DNA of 13,825 nt from Cruorifilaria tuberocauda (GCA_013365365.1 JABVXU010000957.1:1-13825), one strand, 5' to 3'; shown: positions 1 to 6,667, counted from the stretch's first letter. The notes: generated by a model not told the origin, from the sequence alone. Program-made: numbers and translations.

Positions 1-290
1 TAAAACATTCTCGTGTATGCAATCCAATCAACAAATATCATATGGCAATTTTACGTACCAAATTGTAGCAATGAAAAAAAAACGATGAAAAAAGTTTTGC
101 TAAATAAACAAAAAATTTTTCTTATGGAAGAAAAGAAAAAAGAATTCTAAAAATTTTATTTAATGAAAAAAAAAATCAATAAATTTATCTTTTTCAAAAA
201 ATATTTTGAATAATTTTTTTTTCTTTTATAACTTTTCATAACAAAAATTATTTAATATTATTTTAAAAAAAAAGAAAACCTGATAAGATT
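1..290. other. AT-rich non-coding stretch
   Basis: I see only A/T-rich sequence with short A and T runs (for example 169-177 and 213-221) and no long open frame, RNA gene or repeat unit. Nothing here supports a function. Confidence 0.7.
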
Positions 291-520
291 AGCCTATAAG
301 GTTATAACCTATAAAGTTATAAGTGCATTAATTTTAAAAATTTTTTTAATAAAAAGTATAAGTGTATAAAGTATAAATATTATAAGTATAAATGTAGGTA
401 TAAAATTATAATTATAATTATAAGTAAAATATATTACAAGTATAAATTATAAATATATAGTTATGAGTATAAAGTATAAGTATAAAGTATAAAAAGTATA
501 AGAATAAAATAAATTAATTC
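291..520 (+). repeat. Imperfect GTATAA/AGTATAAAG repeat
   Basis: From about 291 to 510 the words TATAAG, GTATAA and AAGTATAAAG recur with irregular spacing, giving a degenerate AT-rich array with no fixed period. A 12-bp palindrome, AGGTTATAACCT, lies at 299-310. The 3' part (475-502) is matched by an inverted counterpart downstream, described separately. This is most likely a degenerated simple repeat. Confidence 0.6.
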
Positions 521-616
521 TTGAAATAAGAAATGAAATGAGAATAAGATGAATGAATAAAATAATTTAAGTAAAAAAGTAAATTAATTCTTGTACTTTT
601 TATACTCTATACTTAT
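475..616. repeat. Imperfect inverted repeat, arms ~28 bp, AT-rich
   Basis: The segment 475-502 (ATAAGTATAAAG then TATAAAAAGTATAAG) matches the reverse complement of 589-616 with two mismatches. The spacer is about 86 bp. The word AAATTAATTCTTG also occurs directly repeated at 511-523 and 581-593, inside and next to the arms. A single-stranded or RNA copy could fold into a long hairpin. It may equally be two opposite-strand remnants of the same simple repeat. Confidence 0.6.
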
Positions 617-650
617 AGTACTTATACATTATACTTATACGTATATAGAG

Positions 651-678
651 TAATTAACTCAATGAATTGAGTTAATTA
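651..678. repeat. Perfect 28-bp palindrome (13-bp arms)
   Basis: The left arm TAATTAACTCAAT (651-663) is exactly complementary to the right arm ATTGAGTTAATTA (666-678), with a two-base centre. It is the longest perfect palindrome I found in the window and stands at the end of the GTATAA repeat zone. It could be a cruciform site or the edge of an old inverted-repeat element. I see no partner copy. Confidence 0.85.
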
Positions 679-679
679 T

Positions 680-1300
680 GAAGTGAAATTAACTGAAATT
701 TAAATATATTGTTTTGGAGTTAAATTGATGAAGAAGACTACGATAAATAAACATTTCTTATCATTATCACATTTAATCAAATGATTTATTTATACTTTCC
801 TTTCAAACGATTCTCATAGATTATCAGTTTTATCACCGTGTGTGTGTTAAAGAATTACACAAAAATTAATGTGTGAAAAGTTTTTGTTTACCAAATGAAC
901 AGCTGCCTTTTTTTTCTTTAACACAAAACTTTTTTTTTTTTTTTTGATTGAATTCTTTCCTTTCAGAAAGAAAAAAGTTATTGTTGACAATTTCCGCTTA
1001 TTTTCATGAGCCAAGAAAATTTGTTCTTTAAACACCCCGGAAAATTATAACTCTTCATTTTACAACTGAAGAAAAAAAAAAAAAAACGAAGCAAGAAAAA
1101 AGTAAGGTATAAAAATTTTGTTCGATTGACGTCAGCGTGATAAACGAGTAGTAATTTGATGATAAATGTTGAGAGTAAAAAAGTTAAGAGTTTACGAACT
1201 AAATTTAAATTGAAATGATTGAGTAAATAAATAATTAATGTTAATCGATAAAAAAAAAATATCTTGATTATAAAATGTTATTAAAAAGTAAAAATTTGAA
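680..1300. other. AT-rich non-coding stretch with T16 and A-runs
   Basis: This stretch contains a run of 16 T at 930-945 and an A-run near 1072-1086, otherwise low-complexity A/T sequence. The open frame on the minus strand at 847-1035 is rich in Lys and Phe and follows these runs, so I do not call it a gene. One perfect CRE-like octamer (1127-1134) is listed separately. Confidence 0.65.
1127..1134. promoter_or_regulatory. CRE-like palindrome TGACGTCA
   Basis: The sequence holds an exact TGACGTCA, the palindromic site bound by CREB/ATF bZIP factors in animals. It is one of few CpG-containing words in this AT-rich part. No promoter or transcript start is evident nearby, so a regulatory role is only a possibility. 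Confidence 0.25.
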
Positions 1301-1304
1301 ATCA

Positions 1305-1344
1305 AGAGAGAGGGAAAAAAAAAGAGAGAGAGAGGGAGAGAGAG
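1305..1344 (+). repeat. GA-rich purine tract, interrupted
   Basis: An unbroken purine run from 1305 to 1344 is composed of GA dinucleotides interrupted by GGG and a nine-A run. The minus-strand frame at 1192-1386 crosses it and is a Leu/Ser/Phe artefact of the tract. Confidence 0.9.
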
Positions 1345-1466
1345 CATTTTTGATTGTAATAAAATGTCGTTTATCATTTCTATCAATCATTGATAAAAGA
1401 TTGATGATGTAAATATTTATGTATAATTTATTATAATAGAATCATGATAAATTTTCATTTAATAAA

Positions 1467-1484
1467 AGAGAGAGAGAGAGAGAG
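1467..1484 (+). repeat. (AG)9 microsatellite
   Basis: Nine uninterrupted AG units. It faces a (TC)14 tract at 1675-1702 across a 190-bp spacer, so the two could pair. Confidence 0.9.
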
Positions 1485-1671
1485 AAACATCAAAGATTAA
1501 GGAAATAAAAAAAAATGAACCGAACGATGAATATCAAGTGCTCCTTCTCCATGCCAAACGTTAATAACTTCAATAGTTTTTGTTTTTTTTTCATTTTTAT
1601 TTCTGTTCCATTAAAGTAATAACGATTTCACATGCCATCCAATTTTTATTTTATTAATCAAAAAAGAAATG

Positions 1672-1674
<3 letters not shown>

Positions 1675-1702
<28 letters not shown>
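1675..1702 (+). repeat. (TC)14 microsatellite
   Basis: Fourteen uninterrupted TC units on the plus strand. An open frame at 1632-1847 runs through it and into the GT-rich block. Its Ser-Leu run is the direct reading of the array, not a protein signature. Confidence 0.9.
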
Positions 1703-1705
<3 letters not shown>

Positions 1706-1734
1706 TCCTTTTTTCTCTTACTTATGCATCCACG

Positions 1735-2125
1735 TAATACAGTACGTGTACGAACGTTTGCCGATATGTTTATACGTGTATGAATATGGATTTATATATG
1801 TATCTACGTGTTTGTTTGTGTGCATATGGATTTGTACTTATATATGAGTACATGTATACGTGTATGTTTATGTATGTCTATGTATGTTTGTATGCATATC
1901 TGTATATAAATGTATGATGAATGTTTGTATGTGTTATGTGTATTTGTAGGTATACGTGTGCATGTATATGAATGCGTGTATTACGTATGTGAATATACGT
2001 GTTTTTGTTTACGTCTATATATATATATGCTGATAGGCGTATATATAAACGTATTTGCTCGTACATGTATATACGTATTTATATGTATGTGAGCGTACGT
2101 GTGTGTACGTGAGTATGTACGTGTC
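1735..2125 (+). repeat. Degenerate TACGTGTATG-type purine-pyrimidine satellite
   Basis: About 390 bp dominated by TATG, TGTG, TACGTG and TATATA steps, nearly all alternating purine and pyrimidine. Such DNA can adopt the left-handed Z form. There is no exact period, but ATATGGATTT recurs near 1784 and 1825. The open frames at 1632-1847, 1910-2092 and, on the minus strand, 1878-2066 are Tyr/Val/Cys/Ile-rich readings of the repeat. The word TACGTATTTATATGTATG at 2072-2089 recurs with one change at 3125-3142, linking this block to the one beyond the island. Confidence 0.85.
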
Positions 2126-2385
2126 AGAAAATTCGAATATTTAAAATCTTTTCAATAATTCATCGTTTATTATAAAAATAAGAAAGTTTAATGTTGTCTT
2201 TAGTTAGCACATTTCATTATTTTATAGAATTTATTCTATTTCATCATTTATCCAACGCTGATCGAATAACTCACTTAAATATACTTAAGCGGATGTACTA
2301 AGTTAAGTAACTCATTTAAAAAAAATGTTAAATTCATAGATGATGAAATCAGATATTGGGAAATCTTCGTTGTAGATATACTCAG
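2126..2385. other. Unassigned spacer before the minisatellite
   Basis: This is ordinary AT-rich sequence of mixed composition without arrays, a long open frame or RNA-like folds. It separates the GT-rich block from the 37-bp minisatellite. Confidence 0.6.
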
Positions 2386-2656
2386 GTAAAACAGATCGTA
2401 TACTCTCTTCTCTCATGATAAGTTAAAACAGATCGTATACTCTGTTCTCTCATGATAAGTTAAAACAGATCGTATACTCTGTTCTCTCATGATAAGTTAA
2501 AACAGATCGTATACTTACTTATCATGATAAGTTAAAATAGATCGTATACTCTGTTCTCATGATAAGTTAAAACAGATCGTATACTCTGTTCTCATGATAA
2601 GTTAAAACAGATCGTATAGTTACTTCTATCAAGATAAGTTAAATTATATTGTATGC
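2386..2656 (+). repeat. Minisatellite, ~7.3 copies, 37-bp changing to 35-bp unit
   Basis: The word TAAAACAGATCGTATA (one copy TAAAATAG) starts at 2387, 2424, 2461, 2498, 2533, 2568 and 2603, and a decayed eighth copy starts at 2640. The spacing is 37, 37, 37, 35, 35, 35 and 37. Each unit carries AACAGATCGTATAC, a CT-rich stretch with CTGTTCTC, and TCATGATAA. The 35-bp units have lost one TC from the TCTCTC part or carry a variant CTTACTTATC segment. Units are otherwise nearly identical, which points to recent expansion or homogenisation. TCATGA, GTATAC and GATC are palindromes within each unit. There are no unique spacers, so this is not a CRISPR array. Confidence 0.95.
2519..2530. repeat. 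12-bp palindrome TTATCATGATAA
   Basis: A perfect palindrome formed in the variant minisatellite unit where CTTACTTATC replaces the CT-rich part. The same 12-mer occurs at 6864-6875. It consists of two back-to-back GATA core motifs (TGATAA and its complement), which could be bound by GATA-type zinc-finger factors. That role is inference only. Confidence 0.8.
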
Positions 2657-2772
2657 CTCGCCTCCCCTGTCTCAATCCGTTATCACTTCACCTTTTCATT
2701 TCATCATCACTTGACGAAAGGTTGATCTATCACTGTCTTATCCACAATTTCATCATCATCCTTAAGGAATGA
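2653..2772 (+). other. Short ATG-started open frame, 39 codons, doubtful
   Basis: An ATG at 2653 opens a 39-codon frame ending in TGA at 2770-2772. It starts with a Pro-Arg-Leu-Pro-Cys stretch and ends in an Ile-rich tail. I recognise no domain, and it overlaps the longer stop-poor minus-strand frame of the same island. It is listed because the composition here is less biased than in the rest of the window. Chance is the simplest explanation. Confidence 0.1.
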
Positions 2773-3088
2773 TGGAGAAGGATTTACCACTTGACATTTC
2801 AACTGTTTCAACTAATTCATATATTCGATAATCTTTAATCTGTACACTAATCGGTTCACTATTCTACAAAAGTTTCCTTGTGCTCTTATCTTTGATAACA
2901 GGCGTTATCCTATCAGATTACCTTCTCAAGTTCAATTCCCACTGGTCTCCCACTAATCAAGTATGTTGGTTCCTATTGCAAATCAGATCTTCTAATAACC
3001 GAGGAACTGTTCTATCAACTTCATTCAAGTATAACTCGTAGATAAATTTTGTCTGTGAGTCAAACTCAAAATTCAAATCATAAAATTT
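2707..3088 (-). pseudogene. Possible decayed coding relic (unidentified)
   Basis: Read on the minus strand, this island is stop-poor compared with its surroundings. From 3088 to 2957 there are 43 open codons, including FIYELYLNEVDRTVPRLLED. From 2904 to 2707 a second frame has 64 open codons broken by one TAG at 2812-2814, ending in KDDDEIVDKTVIDQPF. The gap between them is partly open in the third frame (LISGRPVGIELEKVI). The residue mix is balanced, with acidic and basic residues, and unlike the low-complexity frames elsewhere. Frameshifts and stops rule out an intact gene. I recognise no family, so it could be an old transposon or gene fragment, or chance. My call rests on composition and frame continuity only. 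Confidence 0.22.
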
Positions 3089-3092
3089 TCAT

Positions 3093-3335
3093 GATACGTG
3101 TACGTATATATGTATATTTGCTGATACGCATTTATATGTATGAATACGTGTGTGTATTCTTGTATTTATACACATGTGAGTGTACGTAAATATACACGTA
3201 CGTGTATTAGTGTATACGTATGTGCATATGAGTCTATATGTGTATGTGTATGTGACGCGAGTGTAAGGTTCACACGCACGTGTATTAATGTATACGTATG
3301 TGTATGCGAGTGTATATGCGTATGTGTATTTGACA
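3093..3335 (+). repeat. GT-rich purine-pyrimidine satellite with 78-bp tandem unit
   Basis: TATG, TACGTG and TGTG steps dominate. From 3201 a 78-bp unit is repeated: CGTGTATTA starts at 3201 and again at 3279, and the closing TGAC stands at 3253 and 3331, both exactly 78 bp apart. Seventy-eight is a multiple of three, so the open frame at 3140-3340 shows a 26-residue Cys/Val-rich repeat (TRTCI, then VYVC, then ICVCV). I treat this as a by-product of the DNA repeat. The block is related to 1735-2125 and lies on the other side of the complex island in the same orientation. Confidence 0.85.
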
Positions 3336-3400
3336 GATAAGCGTCTGAGTTGTTACTATTCTTTGTTCATTCATTTTCATTTTGTTGCGAAATGTATGTG

Positions 3401-3412
3401 GGAGAATGAGTG

Positions 3413-3443
<31 letters not shown>

Positions 3444-3480
3444 GAGAGAGAGAGAGGGAGAGGAGGAGAAAAAAAGAAAG
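3401..3480 (+). repeat. GA-rich polypurine tract (~80 bp)
   Basis: It contains (GA) runs at 3412-3432 and 3434-3456 separated by GG, then GGGAGAGGAGGAGAAAAAAAG. Apart from TGAGT near 3407-3412 it is almost purely purine on the plus strand. It is a candidate for triplex (H-DNA) formation. In insects GAGAG words bind GAGA-type factors, but nothing shows such a role here. Confidence 0.9.
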
Positions 3481-3544
3481 GATTAATTATTCCAGAAATT
3501 GGCAGGATTGTTTATTTCCTTTATTGTTTTTTTTCCCTTCCTCT

Positions 3545-3583
3545 CTTTCTTTCTTTTGTTTTGAATGAAAGAAAGAAAGAAAA
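3545..3583. repeat. CTTT/GAAA inverted repeat hairpin
   Basis: CTTTCTTTC at 3545-3553 faces GAAAGAAAGAAAG at 3567-3579 across a 13-base spacer, giving a short stem of at least nine pairs. It follows from two opposite-polarity simple tracts. Confidence 0.7.
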
Positions 3584-3740
3584 AAGTTTTATTTCTTTAT
3601 TCTCTTTTCTTATCAATTCATTCTTATCAGTGTTTCCTTTCTTTTCTTTCCATTTTTTTGTCTTTTTTGTTATATTACTTTACTTTTTCATCTTTTAACA
3701 AGTTTTTACAATTTTTAAATTTTTCAATATTACTCAAAAT

Positions 3741-4003
3741 TATTCTTCTCTCTTTCTCTTTCTCTTTCCTTCCCCCCCCCCCTCTCTCTGTCTCTCTCCG
3801 TAGTATTAAGCATTTTTGCCAAGGAAAAGTTCAATCGTATTTCATTCTCATTTGAATTTTAATTTAAATTTCAATATAATAACTTCCCCTCTCTTTCTCT
3901 CCCTTCTCTCTCTCTCTCTCTCTCCGTGATATCATGGAATGTTGTCCCAAGGAAAAGTTCAATTGTATTTCATTCTCATTTGAATTTTAATTTAAATTTC
4001 AAT
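3741..4003 (+). repeat. ~127-bp tandem duplication carrying a CT tract
   Basis: The 57-bp segment 3819-3875 (starting CCAAGGAAAAGTTCAAT) recurs at 3947-4003 with a single base change, 128 bp apart. Each copy is preceded by a CT tract ending CTCTCCGT (near 3793-3801 and 3919-3927) and a diverged ~20-bp link. The first CT tract contains a run of 11 C at 3772-3782. The open frame at 3565-3855 covers copy one as Ser/Leu/Phe-rich sequence and does not continue in copy two, so it is not a gene. Near-identity of the 57 bp against divergent linkers suggests an unequal-exchange or slippage event anchored on the CT tracts. Confidence 0.92.
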
Positions 4004-4886
4004 TTGTGATAATAGTTTGTGAGATAAACAACAATTGAAATGATATGAAATATTTTGAAAGGAAGAAATTAATTTTAAGATTATAACAATATATTTGAAT
4101 ATGTCCGTTAAGGGAAGTGAATTTCGTGTCATCGATCATTTGAAATTCGATAATAAACTACAAAGTGAAGTAAACAAAATGACACGAATAATAATAACAA
4201 GTAGTGATTTTTTTTTCCCTCCCTCTCTTTCTCTTTCTCTCTTTCATTTGCTCTTTGTTTGAAATAAATTGAAGGTTAAGTTAAGTAATCAGTTTTATGT
4301 GTTTTTCAAAGAAAGAAAACAGTAGATTGAAAGTTTAAAAAATGCCAAATTTAATTAGTTAAAATGATTTTAATTTTCAATTAACATAGCAAAAATATTA
4401 TTGTTTGATAAATCCTAAAGTTGAAGTCAATTAACCAATTAAAGGAGAAAAAAGAGGTCACAATTAAGGTAAACAAATATATTGTAATAGATTTAATTTA
4501 AAATTAAATTGCGAAGAATTTTTTTCAAAAAAATAATAATAGTAATTAATTTTGTAAGCAATAATGGTATAATATAGCAATATTGATTAGTTGAAATATT
4601 TAAAATGCGAAAAAAAAAGAAAAAATTTTAAATGGGAATAATTTATTTGAATGTTAAAAAATTTTCTTTTCTCTCTTTTTTTCTTCTTTTCTTATTCTTT
4701 CTTTTGTTTTATTTTTTTATTTTGAATAATTTTATTTACTATTAAAATGTTTGAAATGATTTTAATGGATTTCGATTTTAATTGGTTTTTTAATTTATTG
4801 AAAAGATAAAAGATGCAAATCAAATATCGACCATTATTTTATTTTGACATTAATTATATTCAATCATATTGTAAATGGTAGTAGTG
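4004..4886. other. AT-rich non-coding stretch
   Basis: This holds a polypyrimidine tract at 4217-4245, a 10-bp inverted repeat (4123-4132/4179-4188), a 9-bp-arm palindrome ATTTAATTT/AAATTAAAT at 4491-4509, and a T-rich zone at 4660-4720. I see no coding frame, RNA gene or tandem unit. Confidence 0.65.
4123..4188. repeat. Perfect 10-bp inverted repeat, 46-bp spacer
   Basis: TTCGTGTCAT at 4123-4132 is the exact reverse complement of ATGACACGAA at 4179-4188. The arms contain CpG and are not simple sequence, unlike most inverted repeats in this window. Confidence 0.8.
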
Positions 4887-5455
4887 ATGGTTGGTTGATT
4901 GGTTAATTGGTTAATTGTTTGAGGTGATCGGTTTGTTAGTTGGTTGTAGGTTGAGGTGGTGTAGGTTAGTTGTTTGTTGATTGAGATGGTTGCTTAGTAA
5001 TTGAGGTAGTTAGTGGGTTGATTGATTTGTTTTTTGGTAATCGGGTTGGTTGGTTCTTGGTAGTCGATTGGTTGGTCGCTTGGTTAATTAGTTGGTTGGG
5101 CAGTTGGTCAGTTGATTGGATTTTTGGTAATTGGTTGCTTGGTTGGTTGGCTGATTACATGATTGTTGACGGTCGGCTGGTCCGTTTGTTGGTTGCTTGG
5201 TTGATTTGGTTTTTCGCGGTCGTCTGGTCAGTTAGTTTTGGTTTGGTTCTTTAGTTGATTAGTTAGATGGTTAGTTGGTTGATTGTTTGGTCGGTTAATT
5301 GGTTAGTTGGTTGATTGGTATGTTTGGTGGTCGATTGGTTTTTTTGTTTTTTTTTGGTTTGTTTATTTGATTGAGTTGGTTGATCGGTTGCTAGGTTAGT
5401 TGGTTGTTTCATTGGTTGCTTGGTTGTTTGGTTGGTTGGTTGACTGTTTGATGTA
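4887..5455 (+). repeat. Degenerate GGTT/GATT tetranucleotide array
   Basis: About 570 bp in which GGTT, GATT, GTTA and GGTC follow each other in rough four-base register, with nearly no C on the plus strand. Runs such as GGTTGGTTGGTT (5429-5443) provide closely spaced GG pairs able to form two-layer G-quadruplexes. The open frame at 5018-5254 is Trp/Leu/Val-rich because TGG and TTG codons are the repeat itself. The minus-strand frame at 5396-5593 is also simple sequence. This looks like an old microsatellite eroded by point changes. Confidence 0.9.
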
Positions 5456-5509
5456 AAAAGATAAATTGATAGATATCAAACTATTGTTTAAGAAAAGAAA
5501 AGAGACCGG

Positions 5510-5597
5510 TTCTTCCTTTCTTTTTCTTTCCATTTCCTTTTTTTCTTCCTCTCTCTCCCTCTCTCCCTCTTTCTCTCTCTCTCTCTCCCTCATCTCT
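5510..5597 (+). repeat. Polypyrimidine CT-rich tract
   Basis: Nearly unbroken C/T sequence in CTTTC, CTCTC and CCCTCT steps. A purine-rich stretch at 5490-5504 lies directly upstream around ACCGGT, so the two can fold into an imperfect hairpin. Confidence 0.85.
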
Positions 5598-5696
5598 TAA
5601 TGCTTTCAACCAATCGCACAAACATCTTTTTCAAACAAATGCCATAAAATTTTGCCGACAAATTTAATTAATAGCCAAAATGTTTGTCTTTCAATT

Positions 5697-5720
5697 AATC
5701 AATCAATCAATCAATCAATC
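5697..5720 (+). repeat. (AATC)6 microsatellite
   Basis: Six AATC units, followed by related ATTAATC and (TATC)3 words up to 5748. The array is complementary to the GATT words in the block upstream. Confidence 0.9.
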
Positions 5721-5774
5721 GATTAATCAATTAATTTATCTATCTATCAGCACACATTTTTGAATGTTTTTTTT

Positions 5775-6400
5775 TCAAGGTTATATTTTAACTCGTTCAT
5801 TCATTCACTCATTCATTCTATCATTCAGTCATTCATTCATTCATTTAGTCATTCATTCATTCATTTAGTCATTCATTCATTCATTTAGTCATTTATTCAT
5901 TCATTTAGTCATTCATTCATTCATTTAGTCATTCATTCATTCATTCTATCATTCAGTCATTCAGTCATTCATTCATTCATTTAGTCATTCATTCATTCAT
6001 TCTATCATTCAGTCATTCAGTCATTCATTCATTCTATCATTCAGTCATTCATTCATTCATTCATTCATTCATTCAGTCATCCATTCATTCAATCATTCAT
6101 TCATTCAGTCATTCATTCAGTCATCAATCATTCATTTATTCATTTAGTAATTCTCTCTATGAAGATAAATAAATAGGCATTTCTCAAGGTTATATAATTA
6201 ATTCAATCGTTCTCATCTTATCCATTCATTCGTTCATTTAATCAATCAATCAATCATTCATTCATTCATTCAGTCATTCATTCATTCATTCATTCAGTCA
6301 TTCATTCATTCATTCATTCATTCATTCATTCAGTCATTCATTCATTCAGTCATTCATTCATTCATTTACTTAGCTGATTCTCAGAAATAATAAATAGGCA
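5775..6400 (+). repeat. Compound duplication with ATTC/AGTC array cores
   Basis: Two successive modules share the same borders. Both begin with TCAAGGTTATAT (5775-5786 and 6184-6195), continue through a TTCATTC-type array, and end with a segment reading ATAAATAGGCA (ending at 6179 and 6400). The first array spans about 5795-6147, the second about 6223-6366. The arrays mix ATTC with AGTC, CTATC and TTAGTC. Repetition of the unique borders shows that the whole module, not only the microsatellite, was duplicated, with unequal array growth afterwards. This resembles short interspersed elements with tandem-repeat cores known in molluscs and insects, but I see no element ends that prove mobility. 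Confidence 0.85.
5831..5930 (+). repeat. 20-bp higher-order unit, five copies
   Basis: Inside the first array a 20-base unit made of three ATTC-type steps plus ATTTAGTC is repeated five times (5831, 5851, 5871, 5891, 5911). The only change is one T in the fourth copy. It is a second level of repetition above the four-base period. Confidence 0.92.
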
Positions 6401-6462
6401 ATACTTTCTGTCCCATTTCATTTTCTCCCCTTTTTTTTGCTTCATTTTTTAGCTTCATTTTT

Positions 6463-6490
6463 ACCTCTTCTCTCTTCTCTCTTCTCTCTT
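6463..6490 (+). repeat. (CTCTT)n-type pyrimidine repeat
   Basis: About five copies of a CTCTT/TCTCTT unit follow a T-rich stretch. Confidence 0.8.
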
Positions 6491-6618
6491 CACACTATTA
6501 TTTAATATCTCTTTTTCTTTTCCTCTTTTTCTGCCAATTTTATGCATTTTAATCAGATTTGAATCTGAATGTAAATTTGAACAAGGTCGATTTACATCAT
6601 ATTGCATTGCTTTCATTC

Positions 6619-6621
<3 letters not shown>

Positions 6622-6664
<43 letters not shown>
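6622..6664 (+). repeat. (CT)21 microsatellite
   Basis: Forty-three bases of pure alternating C and T, followed by an interrupted pyrimidine tail to about 6690. It is the longest pure CT array in the window. The open frame 6559-6768 takes its Leu-Ser run from it and is not a gene. Confidence 0.93.

Positions 6665-6667
<3 letters not shown>

Noticed and set aside
847..1386. Minus-strand open frames at 847-1035 and 1192-1386
   Set aside because: They read through A, T and GA tracts, giving Lys, Phe, Leu and Ser runs with no domain or splice context.
1632..2092. Plus-strand frames through the CT and GT-rich arrays
   Set aside because: The residues (Ser-Leu run, then Tyr/Val/Cys) follow directly from the dinucleotide and TATG repeats. 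The opposite strand is open in the same place for the same reason.
2386..2656. CRISPR array
   Set aside because: The 37-bp unit is repeated head to tail with no unique spacers, and the setting is eukaryotic-type DNA.
2926..2945. tRNA or SINE internal promoter (B-box-like GTTCAATTCC)
   Set aside because: The T-stem does not pair, and no A-box word stands at a suitable distance upstream.
3741..4003. Solo LTR or paired LTRs
   Set aside because: The repeated part is only 57 bp plus a CT tract, without TG...CA ends or flanking target duplication.
5018..5254. 78-codon frame rich in Trp, Leu and Val that looks like membrane segments
   Set aside because: TGG and TTG codons are the GGTT repeat read in frame. 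The hydrophobicity is an artefact.
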